Part shown: one piece after another, positions 25,273 to 33,743 of the stretch
Layout: the number at the start of each line of letters is the position of its first letter
How positions within the stretch are numbered: the first letter of the stretch is position 1
Assembly (NCBI RefSeq): GCF_023746615.1
Contig: NZ_CP082276.1
Coordinates: 992,001 to 1,056,000 of the forward strand
Source: Grimontia kaedaensis
GTDB lineage: Bacteria; Pseudomonadota; Gammaproteobacteria; Enterobacterales; Vibrionaceae
Reading direction: 5' to 3'
Length of the DNA: 64,000 nt
Program-made: the position numbers and the translations under genes
The notes under the pieces: model-generated
What the model was told of the DNA's origin: nothing
Database searches by the model: none
Seen by the model: only the letters and a program-made list of their open reading frames with translations

Positions 25273-27816
25273 CTACTGCCCCGCATTCATGGCACTTAAC
25301 TTATCACCGACAGGGCCAGAGAAATTGAAGCCGTCATGTTTGTCCCAGTTGATTGACCAGGTCATCACGCCACCAAAATTCGGGTAGTTGAAAGCGGGTT
25401 TCACTGTTCCACATGCCGTGCCTTTGGTCACACAGTCCAGAGCATCCAGAATGTTCTGAGTCGGCGCCTGGCCAGAGTTCGCAGAACTCGGGCCGGATGG
25501 CAGACCGATAGCGACCTGATCATCGCGAAGTGGCGCGAACGTAGTGCCGTTTGCCAAATCAAAACCTTCAATCAGCATTTTGGATTGCGCTACCATCATG
25601 TCCACTGAACCTTCAGGTGCTGCACCTGAAAGGTACGGGTTAGGCAGGCCCCCATTGTTGTAAAGCTGCACATGGAGAAGATCCAGCGTATCGCGTAGCT
25701 CATCAATCAGTGGTATGTAAGCTCCCCAAATACCGCTGTATGCCACCATACCACCATGCACATATGGGTGCTCAGGCGCCATGGTCAGGTACATATCACC
25801 CCCCATGTTCGCTTCAATTTGCTTCAAAGCACGAGGTAAACGAGCCTGAATTTGCGAACCGTGAACAAGGTTAGAGCCGCTTTCCAGATCGATATCCAAA
25901 CCATCAAAGCCCCACTCTTTCACAATCGCTGTCAGGCTCGAAACGAAATTAGCTTCATCTGCATCGGTGTTCAGTGTGATTGTCCCTTCCGCACCACCGA
26001 GTGACAGGACGAAAATTTTACCTTTCGCCTGCAACGCAGCCATGTCTTGCTTGAACTTCATCGGATCAAGCGGGGGACAAGTGCTACGAATGTCACCGTT
26101 ATATAGGTTGAAGTGAACCGTGCCGTCACTGTTACGATCATTCTCTGCGAAGGCGATATCAATAATATCCCACGCATCTGACATTTCACTGAGGTTGAGC
26201 GGACAGCCAGCACCGTTCACGAAGTTGTGCCAGTAACCAATCAGCTGATGTTTTTTCGCTGATTGCTCGAACACTTTCAACGTAACGGCTACGGTTGATG
26301 CATTCAGGCCATTGCTGTCAGTCGCTAGAGCAGAAACGGCGTAACTGCCTACTGCCCCTGGCGTCCAGCTTGCGCTGTATGGCGCAGTTGAATCAGTGGC
26401 TACAATCGCCCCATCCACAACGAAATCAACCCTAGTTATGGTGCCATTAAGCGCGCTTGCCTCTGCTTCCAAGAAGACAGCCTTACCCAGACCGATAGAG
26501 CTGCCAGCGGCTGGGGAAGTCAAACTTGCCACCAACGGCTGGTCACTGACGTTCACAAGAATGCCAGCATTACCTGTGTTACCTTCGTTGTCAGTAGCGA
26601 CAGCGCTGATGCTCACTTCGCCTACGCCTGTTACAGCCCAATCAACGGCATAAGGCGCGGTGTTATCAACGGCAATACTTTGACCTGCCGAGAAAAACTC
26701 GACGCCAGTTACGCTGCCATCGGAATCAACGGCATCAACAGCAAGGGAAACCATCTCACCTGCAAGCAAAGTTGCATTATCCGACGGAGATGTGAAAGTC
26801 ACGGTTGGAACAATGGCGCAGATACCCAGTTCAGTCCAAGCGTCTTGCCAATGAGCGCCGGTATTTGGCTCATATGCCCAAGCCGCATCTGATGAACACC
26901 ATCCCGCGACGTCACATTGGTATTTGTAATTGCTGTTTTGAACAATATCGCCAACTGCATAGCTGGTGCCAGCGCTGTAAGTTGGCACGCCAGCGCAACC
27001 ACCACCAACGGTATTACCGGCAACTTTGACGGAGACTTCACCTGCCCAAGCCTGCAAGCCATCGTTATCGGTCACTTTAGCATTGAAACTGTGGTTGCCT
27101 TCCGTAGCAAGCCAAGGGGTTTCAAATGGTGCTACGTCATCTGAACCGACAAGTTTGTTGTCGACATAGAATTCTACGAGCGTCACTGCGCCATCGGAAT
27201 CTTCTGCAGTTACTGTCAGAGCAACAGTTTCATCAGCTTTCAGTTGCGAACTCGCAGTCGGGTTAGTCAGCTGCGCGGTAGGTGGAATACCAAAGACAGG
27301 ATCCTCAACCGTAATACTCGCGCTTTGCTCAGAGTTCGCGCCCTCATTGTCTGTGACAACAGCACGAACTGTTGTCTGTCCCTGTTCTGCAACCCACTCT
27401 AAAGAGAAAGGAGGCGCGGTGACAACACCAACACTGTTCGCACCAATGAAGAATTCAACATCCGACACCGAGCCATCACTGTCAGAGGCAGTCGCTGAAA
27501 GAGTAATCACATCGCCAGTAACAAAATTGGAGTTATTCAAAGGAGAAGTTAGGTCGATGACAGGTGGCTCATTACTGCCGATAGAACATTGACCAAGTGC
27601 TTCCCACTCTTGCCATGGGCCTGAGTTTTCAGCAGGGTTCTTGCCTGTAGTCCACCATTTGGCTTTGTAAGCTTCGCCGGTATGTGCCACCTGATCACCG
27701 CCGTTATATACACCAGTATTTTCCCAGGTTGGCAAGGAGGTACAGTCAACTGCCCAAGCTGGCAGTGCTGTTGCTACGCTCAGCGCAATGGCCGAGAGCA
27801 TCATTGGTTTGTGCAT
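25273..27816 (-). CDS. Secreted multidomain GH18 chitinase
   Basis: About 847 residues. Signal peptide (MHKPMMLSAIALSVATALPA), then a CBM5/12 chitin-binding domain (residues 25-75, WWTTGKNP), two Ig-like domains, a second CBM5/12 domain (WCSSDAAWAYEPN), two more Ig-like domains and a C-terminal GH18 catalytic domain from about residue 525. The catalytic motif DGLDIDLES contains the acid Glu of D-x-x-D-x-D-x-E. The four Ig-like modules share the pattern AxDxDGxVxxVEF. It degrades chitin outside the cell. The ATG at 27816 has AAGGAAA upstream. The gene is divergent from an orphan DctP-type gene. Confidence 0.95.
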   Translation of the reverse strand: MHKPMMLSAIALSVATALPAWAVDCTSLPTWENTGVYNGGDQVAHTGEAYKAKWWTTGKNPAENSGPWQEWEALGQCSIGSNEPPVIDLTSPLNNSNFVTGDVITLSATASDSDGSVSDVEFFIGANSVGVVTAPPFSLEWVAEQGQTTVRAVVTDNEGANSEQSASITVEDPVFGIPPTAQLTNPTASSQLKADETVALTVTAEDSDGAVTLVEFYVDNKLVGSDDVAPFETPWLATEGNHSFNAKVTDNDGLQAWAGEVSVKVAGNTVGGGCAGVPTYSAGTSYAVGDIVQNSNYKYQCDVAGWCSSDAAWAYEPNTGAHWQDAWTELGICAIVPTVTFTSPSDNATLLAGEMVSLAVDAVDSDGSVTGVEFFSAGQSIAVDNTAPYAVDWAVTGVGEVSISAVATDNEGNTGNAGILVNVSDQPLVASLTSPAAGSSIGLGKAVFLEAEASALNGTITRVDFVVDGAIVATDSTAPYSASWTPGAVGSYAVSALATDSNGLNASTVAVTLKVFEQSAKKHQLIGYWHNFVNGAGCPLNLSEMSDAWDIIDIAFAENDRNSDGTVHFNLYNGDIRSTCPPLDPMKFKQDMAALQAKGKIFVLSLGGAEGTITLNTDADEANFVSSLTAIVKEWGFDGLDIDLESGSNLVHGSQIQARLPRALKQIEANMGGDMYLTMAPEHPYVHGGMVAYSGIWGAYIPLIDELRDTLDLLHVQLYNNGGLPNPYLSGAAPEGSVDMMVAQSKMLIEGFDLANGTTFAPLRDDQVAIGLPSGPSSANSGQAPTQNILDALDCVTKGTACGTVKPAFNYPNFGGVMTWSINWDKHDGFNFSGPVGDKLSAMNAGQ

Positions 27817-28159
27817 GATGAATTTCCTTATTCGATAATAAGTCACCACCATTTTCTGTCCCGTTCAGGGGACTACCGCAAAAAGACTTCGTGGCGTGGT
27901 TTGGGATCTGTCGACTTTATTCATATCGAGAATTATCCCATTTCCATCATGGGAGAATTAGCTAGCTAACTCCATGACAATACGGCTTTTTACCCTCACA
28001 TTGGTGCCCATTGCACAAACACAGTCCGCAACTTTTTTATTTCATAAAGGAAGTTCCCAAGACATCACTTTTTGTCCCTGAATCTCAAGGACTAAACTGA
28101 TGAAACATATCTATTTGCATTAACAATTAACTAAATCCATATACCCAAGCGAGGTGAGA
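27817..28159. promoter_or_regulatory. Divergent control region, chitinase and DctP-like gene
   Basis: A non-coding divergent region with two symmetric elements: AATTATCCCAT (27931-27941) with its near-perfect inverted copy ATGGGAGAATT (27949-27959), and directly beside it the 12-bp perfect palindrome TTAGCTAGCTAA (27958-27969). These are candidate operator sites for whatever controls the chitinase; no regulator gene is adjacent. Confidence 0.5.
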
Positions 28160-29185
28160 ATGCGCTATCTGCTGAGACTGTTTACGGTGACACTCACCTT
28201 TTTACTGGCATTACCCGTTCTGGCAACAAGTGAAGAAGAACGGTTGGTGTGGCGCTTTGGCCTAGAAGAAATTGATGGTTCAGTGCAGGACATCTATGCG
28301 AAAGAGTTCAAACGGCGCATAGAAGAAAAATCAGCGGGACAAGTGACCGTAGACATTTATTCCTATGGCACATTGGGGGAGTCTGAAGATCTCACCACGC
28401 TGACTTCTCTGGGGACATTGCAAATGACCCATGCTTCAGTCGGTATCATCGGCAGCCTGGTGCCGGAAATGCAGGTTTTCAACATCCCTTATATATTCTC
28501 CCAAGACGACAAACTCAACCAATCGGTTCTGACCAATAACACCACACTGTATGAAGTTGTCGGCAACGCCCTCATTGATCAGGATTTACGCCTGATGACT
28601 TTCTATCTTGAAGGTGACATGGTGTGGTCAACCAATACAGAAATCGTCAAACCTGACGATTTTAAAGGTTTCCGAATGCGTGTGATGAACTCACCTCTGG
28701 TGATTGAGTCGTTTAGTGTCTATGGCGCAGATACCATCCCTCTGCCCTACTCCCAGGTTTACGGTGCACTGCAAGCCAATATTATTGATGGACAGAGTAA
28801 TCCGGTTTTCTCCATCGAAGAGATGAAGTTTTACGAAGTGACTGAATACATGATTTGGCCCGGGAAACAGAAATTCACCACATCAGTGATCGCCAATCAG
28901 GCTTGGTATTTGTCTCTCTCTGCAGAACACAAAGTGCTGCTTCGAGATACCTTTGAAGAAATGAGCGACTTCATCTTTGAAAAGCAGCAAGCGTTGAATA
29001 AAGCCCAACTCACCAAGATCAAGGAGTTTAAGCCCAATATGACGTTCATCACCCTGACCCGCGCGCAACAAAATGCGTTCAGAAAATTTTCAGTACCGAT
29101 CAGGGAGAGATATGTCGAGTTAGCAGGTCAACCAGGAGAAAGGCTATTAAAAGCGCTGGATGAAGCGTTTGGAAATAAAAAATAA
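28160..29185 (+). CDS. dctP: Orphan TRAP (DctP-type) substrate-binding protein
   Basis: About 341 residues with a signal peptide (MRYLLRLFTVTLTFLLALPV). The family segments GFRMRVMNSPLVIESF (with the conserved Arg for carboxylate binding), PLPYSQVYGALQANIIDGQSNP are present, marking a DctP-fold binding protein for an organic acid. No DctQ or DctM permease genes are adjacent, so it either serves a remote TRAP permease or acts as a periplasmic sensor component. The ATG at 28160 follows GAGG at 28151-28154. A terminator follows the gene. Confidence 0.88.
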   Translation: MRYLLRLFTVTLTFLLALPVLATSEEERLVWRFGLEEIDGSVQDIYAKEFKRRIEEKSAGQVTVDIYSYGTLGESEDLTTLTSLGTLQMTHASVGIIGSLVPEMQVFNIPYIFSQDDKLNQSVLTNNTTLYEVVGNALIDQDLRLMTFYLEGDMVWSTNTEIVKPDDFKGFRMRVMNSPLVIESFSVYGADTIPLPYSQVYGALQANIIDGQSNPVFSIEEMKFYEVTEYMIWPGKQKFTTSVIANQAWYLSLSAEHKVLLRDTFEEMSDFIFEKQQALNKAQLTKIKEFKPNMTFITLTRAQQNAFRKFSVPIRERYVELAGQPGERLLKALDEAFGNKK

Positions 29186-29212
29186 GAGAGCGAATCGTAC
29201 TCTCTTATTTTA
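29181..29212 (+). terminator. Intrinsic terminator of the DctP-like gene
   Basis: AATAAGAGAG (overlapping the stop codon) pairs with CTCTCTTATT over a 9-base loop, followed by TTA; probably also used by the convergent EAL gene. Confidence 0.75.
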
Positions 29213-29229
29213 TGCCCGGCAATCAAACA

Positions 29230-31353
29230 TCAGGTTAAGCAACTTTCCCGATTCGTTCTCGCTTGAGGAACCTTGCTGATTGCCTGTCTTTGCTGAGCGT
29301 AATTTCGTACTTCAGATGCCGAAATCGCCTTGCTGTAATACCAGCCCTGAATCACAACGTCTGATTCCCGGGAAACGATATCAAGCTGCTCTTTGGTCTC
29401 GACACCTTCCACAATGATGTTCATACCCAGTTGCTTTGCGATACCAGTCAGACTATGAAAAACCTGCTTGCCACGCTCGCTGTTAAGCGCAAGAACAAAG
29501 CTGCGGTCGATTTTCATCGCATCGATATCGAATCGGTTGAGGTAACTCAAGGAGCTATACCCTGTACCAAAATCATCAATATGAACCGTTGAACCCTCAA
29601 TGTGTAGCTGAGATATGGCGTCTTCCACCATCGCTGGATTATCAATCAGTGATTCTTCGGTGATCTCAAAGTGAATCAAGCCTGGCACCTGGGCAATCAA
29701 AGAAAGGATTTCCTCCATCGCCCCTTTGTTGGTCAAGGTATGACTGGTGATATTCACACTGATTGGCATGTAGAACTTCTGTTCCATCCATATCTTGCTC
29801 TGAGCCACAGATTGTCGAATCACCCACAAATCGATATCTGTCATCAGATTTGCTTTCTCAAACACAGACAGAAACTTACCCGGAGCTTCAACATTCCCCA
29901 TGCTGTCGCGAAGGCGAATGAGGGCTTCAACTGCAGTTACCTGCCCGGTATGGCTCGAAATTTGTGGTTGATATTCCAAATAGAACTCGCGCGTTGCGAA
30001 GGCTTCCAACTGTAACTGTACACCTTGAATCTCGCGTACTTTGTGCAGCGATTCAGTCACAGGGTCAACAGCTAGCACATAGGCTTCTTCTTCACGTCGG
30101 GTGAAAGTAGTGTCCAGTGAAGGAATATACAAATCACGGGTCTTTGCATGTGCATCCAACAGGCGAACAAACGGGACGTAAATCAGCGTGCTGACTATCA
30201 CCAACGCCACTTGTAAGATCACTGCGTTGTAGTCTCCACCAGTCGAAATAAAGGCATTGAGAATCAATGGACTGGTGATAGGTGCCATCACCACTGGAAT
30301 GGCAACAAGCCCTGCAGAAAGCACTGTAAGGGCAATCCCCATGTTCACCAAGGGTGCAATCACGAAAGGAATGAAGAGGCGTAAATTGAAAATAATTGGC
30401 AGGCCGAACATCAATATTTCGTTGATGTTGAAAAAGCCAAGTGGGATGCTCGAAAGCGCAATCACCCGCATTACTTTATCTTTGGAGAATGCCAGAATAG
30501 CCAATGCCAGACCGAGTGTTGCGCCAGAGCCACCTATAAAAACAAACGACGATAGCGTAGAAATGTTCATGGCATTTGAAGGCACAGCACCCGCGCTGTA
30601 GAGCACGCGGTTGATATCAAGGACATCGATCAACGGCTGAACCAAAGGTGTCAATGCGTAATAGCCATGAATACCGAGGAACCAGAGTAAAGAGTTCAGA
30701 GTAGAGAGCAACGCGCCAACGATATAAGGTTCATTGACCGGATCGAACGCTTTCAAGAAAGCAGCAGAATCAAAGTAAAGACTGGTCAGGGTGAGCAATT
30801 TAGTCATCACGACCACCACCCCTGTCGTTATCACGCCAGGAATAATGAGATTCATTGAGTCTTTAACAAGCTTACCTGCGACTTCATTCTCGACAATACG
30901 TGCCCATCTTTGTCTTTTCAGCTTGGATAACAAAGGCACAGCGTAGATCGGGAGCGTTAGACCTACAAAGGTCAGCAGGATTGAGCTTGATTGATATTCA
31001 TACCCCAACACCTTATCGGCAACAGCCACATAAGAGATACAAAGCACGGCTATTGGAGGACGGGGCAATCGCCACTGAATCGCCAGCATCATACTGATGG
31101 ATGCGGCAAAAAGGTAAGGATAAAGAGAGGTCAGTGACAATCTCAACAGATTGAGTTCATGTATAAAAATGGGTGCATCCACATTGAGGAACTCAAGCAT
31201 GCTCGCCATGAACCCTAGGATGCTTGACACTATTAGACATGGGACTAACCACAACATCCCATCGCGCATCGCGCGGAGCGATCGCGTCACCGCCTCAAAC
31301 CGATACGGATTGAGCCAATGTAAGAAAAACTTGTTGTTTGGTGATTGCTTCAT
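29230..31353 (-). CDS. PTS EIIC-like membrane sensor fused to an EAL phosphodiesterase domain
   Basis: A 707-residue fusion. Residues 1-410 are a polytopic domain of the PTS lactose/cellobiose EIIC type (GSGATLGLALAIL, NINEILMFGLPI). Residues 445-690 are an EAL domain with intact VEALIRL, EITEESLID, IDDFGTGYSSLSYL and KIDRSFV motifs and the late VEGVET loop, predicting active c-di-GMP hydrolysis. There is no EIIA or EIIB domain, so it is more likely a sugar-responsive sensor than a transporter. It converges on the DctP-like gene and lies near the chitinase; a chitin oligosaccharide signal is possible (inference). Confidence 0.9.
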   Translation of the reverse strand: MKQSPNNKFFLHWLNPYRFEAVTRSLRAMRDGMLWLVPCLIVSSILGFMASMLEFLNVDAPIFIHELNLLRLSLTSLYPYLFAASISMMLAIQWRLPRPPIAVLCISYVAVADKVLGYEYQSSSILLTFVGLTLPIYAVPLLSKLKRQRWARIVENEVAGKLVKDSMNLIIPGVITTGVVVVMTKLLTLTSLYFDSAAFLKAFDPVNEPYIVGALLSTLNSLLWFLGIHGYYALTPLVQPLIDVLDINRVLYSAGAVPSNAMNISTLSSFVFIGGSGATLGLALAILAFSKDKVMRVIALSSIPLGFFNINEILMFGLPIIFNLRLFIPFVIAPLVNMGIALTVLSAGLVAIPVVMAPITSPLILNAFISTGGDYNAVILQVALVIVSTLIYVPFVRLLDAHAKTRDLYIPSLDTTFTRREEEAYVLAVDPVTESLHKVREIQGVQLQLEAFATREFYLEYQPQISSHTGQVTAVEALIRLRDSMGNVEAPGKFLSVFEKANLMTDIDLWVIRQSVAQSKIWMEQKFYMPISVNITSHTLTNKGAMEEILSLIAQVPGLIHFEITEESLIDNPAMVEDAISQLHIEGSTVHIDDFGTGYSSLSYLNRFDIDAMKIDRSFVLALNSERGKQVFHSLTGIAKQLGMNIIVEGVETKEQLDIVSRESDVVIQGWYYSKAISASEVRNYAQQRQAISKVPQARTNRESCLT

Positions 31354-31886
31354 TTAATTCACTGAATGAGGATCAATAAAATGCCATTGACCTTTGTCGC
31401 AACAAAAAAAAGGGGTCGCGATGAAAAATACTGAGCGAGTAAATATGCTATTTCCGCGATAATTTGCGGGTATTGTAGTGTCTAGAAAACCTAAATCAAC
31501 ATCTCCCATAAATAAAATCGACTTTTACGAGCCATTAACATTCACAAAGTGAATGCAATACCAAATTTCATCCATCTAACCTCTCATTGCCAATCGATCA
31601 TGTTGAAAATCTATTCATATTTTTTGCAACAAACCAATGATGTATAAGGATTAAAATCAGAAGACGAGATCTTAAGTCCAGAATTAAAAAATCAAATAAC
31701 AACACTACCAATAGTGTTATTTGACTCGATGATCTTTAAGTCGTTAAATTTGCAACCTTCAGTAAACGTAAATTATCCGGTACAAGCTTGTTATATCATA
31801 TTGAAAGAAATCTCTAATTTTTTCAAAAGGCAATCAAACTTTCGTATATAGTTAGTACGTTATTTTCCATTTTTCAGCGAGCAGAT
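31354..31886. other. AT-rich intergenic region upstream of the EAL and LRR-like genes
   Basis: About 530 non-coding bases, strongly AT-rich, between divergent genes. It must hold both promoters. The only structured element seen is a hairpin at 31692-31724. A 13-codon frame at 31421 with AGGGG upstream was seen but is too short to call. Confidence 0.4.
31692..31724. repeat. Inverted repeat in the EAL / LRR-like intergenic region
   Basis: TCAAATAAC-AAC-ACTA pairs with TAGTGTTATTTGA, leaving a 3-base bulge and a CCAA loop. No T run follows. It may be an operator or an RNA hairpin. Confidence 0.4.
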
Positions 31887-32477
31887 ATGCCCGATAAATC
31901 AAAACTCAACTCCTGCTTGGTTATTCAAACGTTACTGCTTACCATAACGCTCGCTTTTTCGTTTCAAACCGTTCACGCAATGGGTAAGAAAAAGCCCCAT
32001 TTCGTCGATACTCTGAAACTTCATGGGTACATTGATAACTATGGCAACGTCAGATTAAACAATTCGCCCCTGACAGAGCTGCCTGAACCCTTTGAAGTGA
32101 AAGGTTTTCTAGACATAGAAGGGAGTCAAATAAAACGACTGCCCGATGGACTCACGGTGAAAGGTTATGTAAATGCTGCCAACACCTTGTTAACGAGGTT
32201 TCCTAAGGTAGAAGTAGGCGGTTATATCAATCTGACCGGGTCGAAAGTGACGGTGTTGCCCACAGGGTTTAAGGTGAACGGAGACTTGAGTTTGGTCGAT
32301 ACCCCAATCGCTGCGCTTCCGAGGAGATTAAACGTGAAAGGAAACCTTTATCTTGGGAACACCAAGGTAAAAACACTGCCACCCGATTTGCGGGTTGGTG
32401 GCAACTTGTATATCAGGGGAACAAAGCTAGAAACAGTACCGGAGACAGTTCGTGTAGGAGGAAGAATATACCGCTGA
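31887..32477 (+). CDS. Secreted leucine-rich-like repeat protein
   Basis: A 196-residue protein with an N-terminal signal sequence (to about residue 31, VHAMG) followed by about seven repeats of roughly 20-21 residues with the pattern LPxxLxVxGxLxLxxTxI. This is a leucine-rich-repeat-like solenoid known from bacterial and phage proteins of unknown role. No enzymatic domain is present. It probably acts in the periplasm or outside the cell as a binding protein (inference). The neighbouring PilZ gene is convergent. Confidence 0.7.
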   Translation: MPDKSKLNSCLVIQTLLLTITLAFSFQTVHAMGKKKPHFVDTLKLHGYIDNYGNVRLNNSPLTELPEPFEVKGFLDIEGSQIKRLPDGLTVKGYVNAANTLLTRFPKVEVGGYINLTGSKVTVLPTGFKVNGDLSLVDTPIAALPRRLNVKGNLYLGNTKVKTLPPDLRVGGNLYIRGTKLETVPETVRVGGRIYR

Positions 32478-32502
32478 GCCAGAATTCTATTGAACTTTAC
32501 GC

Positions 32503-32820
32503 TCAAGCGGCACGTTTGATTTGTGACATTTGAACAGAGTGCAGTTTACGGCGCAGCGCCAAACCGTATCGATAGCGAACACGGCCACCAATTTTGACTT
32601 CGCCTTTATGACGAATTTCCACCCGAAGCTTTGGCATGGAGTTTACTTTCAACTCTCCAATGCCCTCTTCCAGCTTCCATTCTGAAATGAAACCCATCCC
32701 CCGCTCAGAAATATCCGTAATTTGGATACTCACCTTAGGGAAAATTTTGTGCGCCCAGTAAAGGGTTCCTCTCACCCTAGACTGACACTTATATCTTTGC
32801 CAACGGCGTACTTCACTCAT
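32503..32820 (-). CDS. PilZ domain protein (c-di-GMP binding)
   Basis: A 105-residue stand-alone PilZ domain. The two c-di-GMP binding signatures are visible: the N-terminal RRWQR (R-x-x-x-R) and DISERGMGF (D-x-S-x-x-G). It probably binds c-di-GMP and acts on an unidentified partner. The EAL-domain gene 1.1 kb away makes a local c-di-GMP link possible but not proven. Confidence 0.8.
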   Translation of the reverse strand: MSEVRRWQRYKCQSRVRGTLYWAHKIFPKVSIQITDISERGMGFISEWKLEEGIGELKVNSMPKLRVEIRHKGEVKIGGRVRYRYGLALRRKLHSVQMSQIKRAA

Positions 32821-32932
32821 CGCCCTACTACTCCAAACTGGTCTAACCTGACTTCGGATATAGTACGGAACAGGGCGAAAAAAATTCGTCTTATTTTGGA
32901 AACAAATTAAATTTAGCTCACGAATCGTCTCA

Positions 32933-33322
32933 TCATTGAGTCACCTCATAGAGTTCCAGTGGCAGCCCATCTGGATCCTGAAAGAAAGTGAAACGCGATT
33001 GAGTGTAAGGATCTGTGCGCACCGCTTCACAGTCGACACCATGCTTTTGTAGATGAGCGATGACGTAATCAATATCCTGGGTTTGAAAAGCAAGATGACG
33101 AAGCCCTTGTGCTTCGGGAAATGAGGGACGCACTGGACTTCGAGGGAATGAGAACATTTCAAGCTGTCGGCCGTCAGGTAGCAGCACGTCGACTTTCCAT
33201 GAATCCCGCTCTTTACGATAGTGCTCTGCAATGATCTTGAACCCCAGAATATCGCGATAAAACCGCTTGGAAATCTCAATGTCATTAGCAATCAATGCGA
33301 CGTGATGAATTCCTTGAATCAC
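32933..33322 (-). CDS. gloA2: VOC/glyoxalase-family protein, YaeR (GloA2)-like
   Basis: 129 residues if started at the GTG at 33322, identical in length to E. coli YaeR and preceded by GGAG. The VOC fold is clear: HHVALIANDIEISKRFYRDI, GLRHLAFQTQDID and the ending FFQDPDGLPLELYE. Metal-ligand His and Glu positions are kept. YaeR-like proteins are glyoxalase relatives with weakly defined activity. A longer TTG start at 33349 is possible but less likely. Confidence 0.88.
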   Translation of the reverse strand: MIQGIHHVALIANDIEISKRFYRDILGFKIIAEHYRKERDSWKVDVLLPDGRQLEMFSFPRSPVRPSFPEAQGLRHLAFQTQDIDYVIAHLQKHGVDCEAVRTDPYTQSRFTFFQDPDGLPLELYEVTQ

Positions 33323-33743
33323 TATTTTCCACTCCAACTTATTTGCCAACTATTGGTAAAGATTACCAATCCATGCACTGCACTCTAAATAAAATGGACC
33401 TAACTCATTGAAATTAAATGTTCATGAGTTGGCATCTAATTTGCTGTGTATTCACTACAAGTAGCAATATGGATGTGATTATGACGCTATCTACAAAACG
33501 TAGGAATCAGTATAAAGCAGGTTTTTCAGTATTTATGTTTGGCTTTTCAGTCGGCATTGCCCTTCTCGTCTCAGCTTTTTGAGCATTGTGATAACCATAC
33601 TCCTTTCATCTCAATAAATTCCATGAATGCTGGCGTATCATGCGTCAGCCTTTCGCTTTTCTCTCTCTAACAAGTCTGTCGACAAGATAACCAGACGGCG
33701 CTAAGGTTATGAAAACATGTCGCTTAGACGTTAGGAACGTTCA
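33323..33743. other. Intergenic region upstream of dgt with one small membrane ORF
   Basis: About 420 bases between the divergent gloA2-like and dgt genes. It contains a short single-helix reading frame at 33481-33582. Otherwise it is AT-rich with no other recognised element. Confidence 0.4.
33481..33582 (+). CDS. Candidate small single-helix membrane protein
   Basis: A 33-residue frame (37 if started at 33469): a basic head (MTLSTKRRNQYKAG) followed by a hydrophobic helix containing GFSVGIALLVSAF. The positive-inside arrangement is typical of real small inner-membrane proteins. GGATGTGA lies upstream as a modest ribosome-binding site. No family was recognised. Confidence 0.4.
   Translation: MTLSTKRRNQYKAGFSVFMFGFSVGIALLVSAF

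Noticed and set aside
31421..31462. 13-codon peptide with a ribosome-binding site
   Set aside because: Too short and without any other support.
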